Made by a program: the position numbers and the translations under genes. A stretch of DNA of 5,707 nucleotides from Bacillota bacterium (GTDB taxonomy: Bacteria; Bacillota; Clostridia; Lachnospirales; Lachnospiraceae). The stretch covers positions 1 to 5,707 of the forward strand of contig JAEZFH010000475.1 in the NCBI GenBank assembly GCA_023437885.1, given 5' to 3'. The notes below the pieces were generated by a model. The model was given only the letters and a program-made list of their open reading frames with translations. It did no database searches and was not told where the DNA came from. Below, one piece after another: positions 1-4,703 of the stretch. Each line of letters begins with the position of its first letter. Position 1 is the first letter of the stretch.

Positions 1-1139
1 GAATAAATGATGGCTTCCGTGGAGGAGAGTGCATTCTCGTCAATCTCCACGTCCTTCAGCTGTTTTCCCATACCGGGGATCATACCTAGAAGATCGGTTA
101 ACCCGCCCATCTTCTTAACCTGCTGCATCTGATCCAGAAAGTCGTTAAAATCAAACTCCGCCTTCTTGATCTTCTTCTCTAATTCTCTGGCTTTAGTTTC
201 ATCAAATTCCGCCTGGGCTTTATCAATCAGGGTAAGGATATCGCCCATCCCTAAAATACGGGAAGCCATGCGGTCCGGATAAAATTGCTCCAGATCGGAT
301 AACTTCTCACCCATACCGATATAAAGAATCGGACGGCCTGTAACTGCGCGGATGGAAAGTGCGGCACCGCCTCTGGTGTCACCATCAAGCTTCGTGAGGA
401 TCACGCCGTCAATGGTAAGCTTATCATGAAACATCTCGGATACATTAACAGCATCCTGACCAGTCATTGCATCAACCACCAATATGGTCTGATGCACTGT
501 TATATTTGATTTAATCTCCTGCAGCTCTTCCATCATGGCTTCATCAATATGAAGACGTCCTGCAGTATCGAGTATGACTACATTATATCCGTTCTTTAAT
601 GCGTGCTCCATGGCTGCCTTGGCAATATTCAAGGGCTTATGCTTATCTCCCATGGAAAAAACGCTTACACCCTGCTTATCTCCATTAATTTGTAGCTGAT
701 CGATCGCCGCAGGGCGGTAAATATCACAGGCAACCAAAAGCGGCTTACGTCCCTTGGACTTGAGCTTTCCGGCAATTTTGGCGACGGTGGTTGTCTTACC
801 TGCACCTTGCAGACCGCACATCATAATAACCGTAATTTCACTCGCCGGCTTCAGTGCAATCTCAACGGTTTGCTCGCCCAGGAGCTTGATCATCTCTTCA
901 TTTACAATTTTAATTACCATCAGTCCGGGAGTCAGACTGTTTAATACATCCTGTCCAACCGCACGTTCCTGGATGGTATTAATAAAATTCTTAACAACCT
1001 TGAAGTTAACATCGGCTTCCAATAAAGCCATTTTTACTTCCTTCAGAGCATTTTTAACGTCAGCTTCGGAGAGACGTCCCTTTCCCTTCAGGCCCTTAAA
1101 AATATTCTGTAATTTATCCGATAGGTTTTCAAATGCCAT
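1..1139 (-). CDS. ffh: Signal recognition particle GTPase Ffh (SRP54), C-terminus cut by window edge
   Basis: This is the protein subunit of the signal recognition particle. With SRP RNA it binds signal sequences of nascent membrane and secreted proteins and docks with FtsY in a GTP-dependent way. The visible 379 codons read through the N domain (about residues 1-90) and the G domain (about 100-295). GTPase motifs are clear: P-loop GLQGAGKTTT at 109-118, DIYRPAAIDQL at 139-149, DTAGRL at 191-196 and TKLDGDTRGG at 249-258. The start of the methionine-rich M domain follows, with MGGLTDLLGMIPGMGK at 344-359. The family is about 450 residues, so roughly 70, including the SRP RNA-binding part, lie beyond position 1. 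The start is the ATG at 1139. Its AAAGGAG ribosome binding site (1151-1157) lies inside the last codons of ylxM and only 5 bases separate the two genes, so translational coupling is likely. Nothing looks damaged. Confidence 0.98.
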   Translation of the reverse strand, partial: MAFENLSDKLQNIFKGLKGKGRLSEADVKNALKEVKMALLEADVNFKVVKNFINTIQERAVGQDVLNSLTPGLMVIKIVNEEMIKLLGEQTVEIALKPASEITVIMMCGLQGAGKTTTVAKIAGKLKSKGRKPLLVACDIYRPAAIDQLQINGDKQGVSVFSMGDKHKPLNIAKAAMEHALKNGYNVVILDTAGRLHIDEAMMEELQEIKSNITVHQTILVVDAMTGQDAVNVSEMFHDKLTIDGVILTKLDGDTRGGAALSIRAVTGRPILYIGMGEKLSDLEQFYPDRMASRILGMGDILTLIDKAQAEFDETKARELEKKIKKAEFDFNDFLDQMQQVKKMGGLTDLLGMIPGMGKQLKDVEIDENALSSTEAIIY

Positions 1140-1144
1140 ATGAA

Positions 1145-1519
1145 TTACAGCTCCTTTAAAATATCATCTGCCAATGCTGCTATTGTGGTAATCTGTGTCC
1201 TGTCATTGCTGGAGGCCACTTCTGTAACAATTTCCTTTATTGCTGATAATTTTTCTTTGATGGACTTAAATCTGCTGACCAGGGAAAGCTTCGCTTCGTA
1301 TTCCTTCAGCTCCAAGGTGCACCGCTTTACGATATCATGGACCCCTTGCCTGCTGATTCCCTGTTCTTCGGCAATTTCACTTAAGGACAAGTCATTTAAG
1401 ACATAATCCTCGAAAATCTGTTTTTTATGATCACTTAGCAACTCACCATAAAAATCATATAGAATGGATTGTGTAACTATTTCATCCAGCTTATCGATCT
1501 GTGTATCCTTCTGTTTCAT
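1145..1519 (-). CDS. ylxM: YlxM family SRP-associated HTH protein (UPF0122)
   Basis: A 124-residue protein of the YlxM/UPF0122 family, which is usually encoded next to ffh in Firmicutes and is described as an accessory factor of the signal recognition particle. The family signature is YDFYGELLSDHKKQIFEDYVL at about residues 21-41 (read as two adjacent blocks). It is followed by a sigma-70 region 4-like helix-turn-helix, LSLSEIAEEQGISRQGVHDIVKR (about 44-66), and a helical, Lys/Glu-rich C-terminal part. An open frame extends 50 codons further upstream, but that stretch carries the promoter and has no family similarity. I chose the ATG at 1519 because AGGTGG (1527-1532) sits 7 bases before it and the length then fits the family. 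It is first in an operon with ffh. A hairpin in its short leader overlaps the ribosome binding site. Confidence 0.95.
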   Translation of the reverse strand: MKQKDTQIDKLDEIVTQSILYDFYGELLSDHKKQIFEDYVLNDLSLSEIAEEQGISRQGVHDIVKRCTLELKEYEAKLSLVSRFKSIKEKLSAIKEIVTEVASSNDRTQITTIAALADDILKEL

Positions 1520-1526
1520 AAAAGCA

Positions 1527-1553
1527 CCACCTGTAAAGGAAATTTCTTTACAG
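1527..1553 (-). promoter_or_regulatory. Leader inverted repeat touching the ylxM ribosome binding site
   Basis: A perfect inverted repeat, CTGTAAAG then 7 bases then CTTTACAG, occupies 1531-1553. Its 3' arm runs directly into the AGGTGG ribosome binding site at 1527-1532, sharing two bases. From the -10 box, transcription should start near 1551-1553, so the mRNA would begin almost exactly with this stem. It could be a 5'-end stem that stabilises the mRNA, a weak translational control element, or a DNA operator at +1. The symmetry is seen directly; the role is inference. Confidence 0.6.
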
Positions 1554-1558
1554 AGGGT

Positions 1559-1587
1559 AGTATAACTAATATGCAGTGCTTTGTCAA
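1559..1587 (-). promoter_or_regulatory. Sigma-A promoter for ylxM-ffh
   Basis: The minus strand reads TTGACA at 1587-1582 (perfect -35), a 17-base spacer, then TATACT at 1564-1559 (one base off TATAAT). The predicted start is near 1551-1553, giving a leader of about 32-34 bases before the ylxM ATG at 1519. This is the best promoter in the window. It shows that ylxM-ffh need not depend on read-through from the Hpt gene. A 10-bp perfect palindrome, CATTATAATG (1601-1610), lies just upstream of the -35 box and may be an AT-rich UP-like or operator sequence. Confidence 0.88.
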
Positions 1588-1675
1588 GTGTTTTTCTTAA
1601 CATTATAATGATTATTCGTTCAGATTCATCTACATAACCTAAATCAGGCTTTTGACCCTCGAATATCATATCTGT

Positions 1676-2026
1676 TTATTCTTCTTTTAAGACAGATATA
1701 ATTTTATGATATTCCCTGGCTAATTTCTCTATATCCCATTCCATGAGATGCAATTCATTTTGCTCTAATTCGGACATTAGTTGATTACATATATAGCGAA
1801 TATGTTCAAAACCGAGATTTGCTGCAACACCCTTCAAGGTATGAATATAATCATGCGCTTTCGAAAATTGCCGGTTGCTCAAGGCTTCCCGAAGCAAGCT
1901 GTAGCTGGTATCCGCTAAAAATTTTCTGCATATTGAGAGGTATAATTTTTCATTGCCTCCGAGTCTGTTAATTACGCATTTGGTATCCACACCGATTTCA
2001 TTCAGCTTTCTGCTTAACGGCTCCAT
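1676..2026 (-). CDS. Stand-alone Hpt (histidine phosphotransfer) domain protein
   Basis: A small soluble protein of 116 residues consisting of a single Hpt domain. Such proteins relay phosphoryl groups between response-regulator receiver domains of hybrid histidine kinases. The active-site motif AHDYIHTLKGVAANLGF (about residues 57-73) matches the Hpt consensus HTLKGxAxxLG, and His62 is the expected phosphorylated residue. The rest is predicted helical, as expected for a four-helix bundle, and no kinase or receiver domain is attached. I chose the ATG at 2026 because AAGGA (2034-2038) lies 7 bases upstream. Earlier candidates (ATG at 2041, TTG at 2062) lack such a site, and the TTG falls inside a hairpin arm. 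No partner kinase is adjacent, so its pathway is unknown. It sits between the carboxylase cluster and ylxM-ffh with a 156-base gap to ylxM, which has its own promoter. Confidence 0.88.
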   Translation of the reverse strand: MEPLSRKLNEIGVDTKCVINRLGGNEKLYLSICRKFLADTSYSLLREALSNRQFSKAHDYIHTLKGVAANLGFEHIRYICNQLMSELEQNELHLMEWDIEKLAREYHKIISVLKEE

Positions 2027-2044
2027 AGGTTTTTCCTTCATTCT

Positions 2045-2090
2045 AACCAAAACACTATGCAAAAAGCCTGGTCTGCTGATTGCATAGTGT
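2045..2090 (-). terminator. Hairpin, probable terminator of the carboxylase operon
   Basis: The minus strand has an 11-bp perfect inverted repeat (ACACTATGCAA at 2090-2080, TTGCATAGTGT at 2062-2052). Inside the 17-base loop is a further AGC/GCT pairing across a symmetric 2x2 internal loop. It is followed only by TTTGGTT, a short and interrupted T-run, so termination may be partial. It lies 43 bases beyond the oadA-like stop codon and 18 bases before the hpt ribosome binding site. It could equally be a leader structure of hpt if that gene has its own promoter upstream. Confidence 0.55.
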
Positions 2091-2133
2091 CCTGATAGTC
2101 ATAGTATAATATAAGTTCTGTTATAAACAGAGT

Positions 2134-3546
2134 CTATACCGGATAAGCCTGATTTGCCTTATCTGCGGCATTCACATCAATACCGGTTTTCTGAGCCTGA
2201 CGGTACTTGAAGAAATCCAGAGCAACCTGGGGGAATAAAGCATAGGACAGTACATCTTCGTCCTGCTCCTTCCATTCTGCAATTTCCGCTTCAATCTTAT
2301 GAAGCTCCGGTTTGATTAAATCTGCAGGACGGCAGGTGATGGGCTTCTTGTCACCGATTACCTTCTTCTGTACCTCTGCGTTGAAGGGCTTTACTGTCTG
2401 CCCGTATTCACCGGCCAATAAAGCCTTGGTTTCCTTCGTTACCATCTTATAGCGTTCACCGGCAAGAACATTGAGCACAGCCTGGGTACCGACAATCTGG
2501 CTGGAAGGAGTTACTAGCGGGGGCTCACCAAAATCTTTACGTACTCTCGGCACTTCCTGAAGCACCTCATAATACTTGTCCTCCTGCTTCTGTTCCTTTA
2601 ATTGGGATACCAGGTTGGATAACATACCGCCCGGCACCTGGTATAACAGAGTCTTGATATCCACGCCCATAACCTTGGGGTTGAGCAGTCCGCTGTCCAG
2701 AGCTTTATCGCGAAGCGGACGGAAATAATCTGCAATCTTAGCTAACAGCTGCTGATCATAGCCGGTATCATAGGGGGTACCCTTGAAGGTTTCAACCATA
2801 ACCTCGGTGGCCGGCTGGCTGGTTCCCATGGCAAAGGGGGACATGGCGGTATCGATAATATCGCAGCCTGCTTCCACTGCCTTCAGGTAAGTCATACCAC
2901 CCACACCGCTGGTATAGTGGGTATGCAAATCAATGGGAATGCTAACCGCTTCCTTTAAAGCACTGACTAAAACAGTGGCTTCATAAGGAACAAGAAGACC
3001 TGCCATATCCTTGATACAGATGGAGGAGGCACCTAATTCCTCAATTCTCTTAGCCATGTTCACATAATAATCTGTAGTATACGCATCTCCTAAGGTATAG
3101 GATATAGCGATCTGTGCATGTCCATTTTCTTTATTGGTTGCCTTTACGGTACATTCCAGATTGCGGATATCATTCAAAGCATCGAAGATACGGATAATAT
3201 CAATTCCGTTTGCAATTGATTTCTGAACAAAATACGCTACCACATCATCAGCATAATGACGGTAACCCAGAATATTCTGACCGCGGAACAACATCTGTAA
3301 CTTTGTATTCTTAAAGCCGGCTCTGATTTTACGAAGCCTCTCCCAGGGATCTTCCTTCAGGAAACGCAGGGAAGCATCAAAGGTCGCACCGCCCCAGCAT
3401 TCTACGGCATAATATCCGATCTGATCCATAACCTCAAGAATCGGAAGCATCTCTTCCGTTGTCATTCTTGTAGCAATCAAGGACTGATGGGCATCACGTA
3501 ATATAGTCTCGACAATTTTAACCGGTTTCTTAGCTTGTTCTGCCAT
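2134..3546 (-). CDS. oadA: Pyruvate/oxaloacetate carboxyltransferase subunit (OadA / PycB / transcarboxylase 5S type)
   Basis: A 470-residue cytoplasmic subunit that moves a carboxyl group between biotin and pyruvate/oxaloacetate. An HMGL-like TIM-barrel carboxyltransferase domain (about 10-290) is followed by a PYC/OADA conserved domain (about 300-465). Visible active-site signatures are ETILRDAHQSLIATRM (13-28) with metal-ligand Asp18, ICIKDMAGLL (176-185) with Lys179 (the expected carbamylated lysine), and DLHTHYTSG (206-214) with metal ligands His208 and His210. There is no attached biotinyl domain, so it must use the separate carrier encoded just upstream. The ATG at 3546 is preceded by AGGAGG (3554-3559) and begins MAEQAKKPVKIVETILRD. 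A longer in-frame start at 3648 would only translate the repeat element. The same fold serves oxaloacetate decarboxylase alpha, pyruvate carboxylase B and transcarboxylase 5S, and sequence alone does not separate these. The symbol names the family, not a proven reaction. Confidence 0.93.
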   Translation of the reverse strand: MAEQAKKPVKIVETILRDAHQSLIATRMTTEEMLPILEVMDQIGYYAVECWGGATFDASLRFLKEDPWERLRKIRAGFKNTKLQMLFRGQNILGYRHYADDVVAYFVQKSIANGIDIIRIFDALNDIRNLECTVKATNKENGHAQIAISYTLGDAYTTDYYVNMAKRIEELGASSICIKDMAGLLVPYEATVLVSALKEAVSIPIDLHTHYTSGVGGMTYLKAVEAGCDIIDTAMSPFAMGTSQPATEVMVETFKGTPYDTGYDQQLLAKIADYFRPLRDKALDSGLLNPKVMGVDIKTLLYQVPGGMLSNLVSQLKEQKQEDKYYEVLQEVPRVRKDFGEPPLVTPSSQIVGTQAVLNVLAGERYKMVTKETKALLAGEYGQTVKPFNAEVQKKVIGDKKPITCRPADLIKPELHKIEAEIAEWKEQDEDVLSYALFPQVALDFFKYRQAQKTGIDVNAADKANQAYPV

Positions 3547-3565
3547 TACTCTACCTCCTGTTAAT

Positions 3566-3651
3566 ATAATAAAGCGTAGTGAGGAAAATGTAAGCTTGCT
3601 CACATTTTCCGATCGGAGCTGAAGGTCATGAACACGGGTTCTGTTCATGAC
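3566..3651 (-). repeat. 86-bp intergenic repeat, unit next to oadA
   Basis: The unit proximal to the oadA-like gene in a tandem array. In transcript sense it holds hairpin A, with 10-bp perfect arms GTCATGAACA/TGTTCATGAC and a 7-base loop (3651-3625). A CTTCAGCTCCGATCGG linker containing the palindrome CCGATCGG comes next. Hairpin B follows: GGAAAATGTGAG pairing with CTTACATTTTCC, 12 bp with one G-U pair and a CAAG loop (3610-3583). The tail is TCACTACGCTTTATTAT. It ends 6 bases before the ribosome binding site of the oadA-like gene. There is no coding content. Confidence 0.9.
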
Positions 3652-3737
3652 ATAATAAAAGCGTAGTAAGGAAATGCAATCTTGCTTACATTTTCCGATC
3701 GGAGCTGAAGGTCATGAACACGGGTTCTGTTCATGAC
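3652..3737 (-). repeat. 86-bp intergenic repeat, second unit
   Basis: This unit has the same length and order as its neighbour, directly abutting it. Hairpin A, the linker and the first 9 bases of hairpin B are identical between the two units (about 50 bases). The remainder carries four substitutions and two one-base indels. Hairpin B here has a single bulged A, a U-G pair in place of a U-A pair, and an A-U pair where the other unit has G-U. One pair next to the loop is lost. Confidence 0.9.
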
Positions 3738-3757
3738 ATAATAAAGCGTAGTAAGGA
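3738..3757 (-). repeat. Partial third copy of the repeat (tail only)
   Basis: Twenty bases repeating the tail of the 86-bp unit (transcript sense TCCTTACTACGCTTTATTAT) stand upstream of the two full units, 10 bases past the carrier-protein stop codon. The same tail therefore occurs three times and flanks each full unit. This is what is expected from tandem duplication by recombination between short repeats, or from insertion next to a matching target. Confidence 0.8.
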
Positions 3758-3767
3758 TATTGATCTG

Positions 3768-4169
3768 CTAGTTTAATGTAGCAAGCAGATTGCCTGCTTC
3801 CACGGACTGACCGGAAGTTACGTTAATGCTTGCAACTGTTCCGTCCTGGGGAGATACAATTTCGTTCTCCATCTTCATCGCTTCGAGAATGAGAATTACA
3901 TCGCCCTTCTTTACCTTCTGACCGATTGCAGCCTTTACAGATACAATCTTACCAGGCATAGGTGAGCTTACCGGAATACTGCCGGCACTTCCGCCAGTCG
4001 CAGGTGCAGCTGCGGGAGCTTCCTTTTCAACAGCCTTCGGAGCCGGTGCTGCGGCAGGCTTAGCCACAGGTGCGGGTGCAGCCGGAGCTGCAGCAGGAGC
4101 GGTTCTGACTCCTTCTTCCACAGATACATCATAAGTATTACCATTCACAGTTATTGTATAATATTTCAT
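3768..4169 (-). CDS. Biotin carboxyl carrier protein (1.3S / decarboxylase biotin subunit)
   Basis: A 133-residue soluble protein carrying the mobile biotin arm that shuttles carboxyl groups between the two carboxyltransferase subunits of this cluster. It has a short N-terminal segment (MKYYTITVNGNTYDV, typical of decarboxylase and transcarboxylase carriers), then an Ala/Pro-rich flexible linker (about 22-58) and a biotinyl/lipoyl domain (about 64-133). The biotinylation motif is EAMKMEN with Lys99, 34 residues from the C-terminus, the standard spacing. The start is the ATG at 4169, with AAGGAGGA (4177-4184) 7 bases upstream. A GTG nine codons earlier is in frame but would place this ribosome binding site inside the gene. 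It lies 124 bases after the OadG gene and 221 bases before the oadA-like gene. Attachment would need a biotin-protein ligase encoded elsewhere. Confidence 0.95.
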   Translation of the reverse strand: MKYYTITVNGNTYDVSVEEGVRTAPAAAPAAPAPVAKPAAAPAPKAVEKEAPAAAPATGGSAGSIPVSSPMPGKIVSVKAAIGQKVKKGDVILILEAMKMENEIVSPQDGTVASINVTSGQSVEAGNLLATLN

Positions 4170-4242
4170 AATGAAATCCTCCTTGTTCATTGACACCGCA
4201 TGATGTCATGTAATCTACATCGCATTATCGTTTATATATGCT

Positions 4243-4270
4243 ACCATGATATAGCAAGCTATAATATGGT
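4243..4270 (-). other. Imperfect hairpin between oadG-like and biotin carrier genes
   Basis: In transcript sense, ACCAT and ATGGT form outer arms and TATAGC/GCTATA inner arms around TT, separated by a 2x2 mismatch. There is no T-run after it, so it is not a simple terminator. It could modulate mRNA decay or relative expression across the 124-base gap (4170-4293), in which I see no gene and no convincing promoter. The pairing is seen directly; the role is unknown. Confidence 0.4.
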
Positions 4271-4293
4271 AAATAATCCATTAAAGCATTTGC

Positions 4294-4689
4294 TTATGCA
4301 TTCTTCCATTTGCTTGCGTTAGATTTGCGAATGGAACGAACCACGAGTCCTCCAGCCGGTACAGCATCACCCATGGAAGCATATATTGCAGCTGTAATGA
4401 CGGCTACCAACTCGCAATCGGATATCAGTTCTTCTTCCTCATTTCCTACAATCTGTGCGATTGCATTGTCAACAGTGATACTTTGGGGAGCTGCTTCAGA
4501 GGAAGTACCCTTCAAATTAGGTTTTATATTAATAAAATATGTTATTAGCATGATGAATACAACAATTGCTAAAACAACTACTGCACCAAACAATGTATCC
4601 AAACTGATATAATCACTCAAAGGTTTGTTTGAGAGAACCATTGCCTGGATGTTTCCTTGGCTAATCGCCATATACTGTGCCGTACCCAT
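4294..4689 (-). CDS. oadG: OadG family small membrane subunit (sodium-pump decarboxylase gamma chain type)
   Basis: A 131-residue protein with one predicted membrane helix (about 32-54, LFGAVVVLAIVVFIMLITYF), a polar linker, and a C-terminal segment ELVAVITAAIYASMG (about 93-107) ending in GLVVRSIRKSNASKWKN. That layout is typical of the OadG/gamma chain of sodium-translocating decarboxylases. In that family the gamma chain anchors and assembles the carboxyltransferase with the membrane beta subunit. The ATG at 4689 follows GAGGTG (4695-4700), and only 14 bases separate it from the upstream carboxyltransferase stop, so the two are co-transcribed. The protein contains no histidine, so the His-based metal site reported for some enterobacterial gamma chains cannot be present. 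The family assignment rests on the helix position, the C-terminal motif and the gene context. Confidence 0.85.
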   Translation of the reverse strand: MGTAQYMAISQGNIQAMVLSNKPLSDYISLDTLFGAVVVLAIVVFIMLITYFINIKPNLKGTSSEAAPQSITVDNAIAQIVGNEEEELISDCELVAVITAAIYASMGDAVPAGGLVVRSIRKSNASKWKNA

Positions 4690-4703
4690 AATCTCACCTC
4701 ATT

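Noticed and set aside
754..1406. Plus-strand open frames of 129 and 88 codons opposite ffh and ylxM.
   Set aside because: They are antisense to clearly conserved genes, have no ribosome binding site, and encode low-complexity Ser/Thr/Ile-rich text with no recognisable domain.
1520..1669. A 50-residue upstream extension of YlxM.
   Set aside because: It overlaps the promoter, predicted transcription start and leader hairpin. The ATG at 1519 has a good ribosome binding site and gives the family length.
2103..2131. A possible hpt promoter (TATACT) plus a small 6-bp hairpin (TCTGTT/AACAGA, 2117-2131) just after the oadA-like stop.
   Set aside because: No acceptable -35 hexamer occurs at 16-18 bases. 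The small hairpin lacks a T-run and sits where the -35 should be, so it was not listed as a feature.
3547..3648. A 34-residue N-terminal extension of the oadA-like protein, starting at 3648.
   Set aside because: It only translates the repeat element. The ATG at 3546 has a near-perfect AGGAGG site and starts where the family starts.
3566..3757. A CRISPR array.
   Set aside because: There are only two full units of 86 bp, directly abutting without unique spacers, and no cas gene is present.
4170..4293. An internal promoter before the biotin carrier gene.
   Set aside because: The stretch is AT-rich with TATATA-like strings, but no -35/-10 pair with proper spacing was found.
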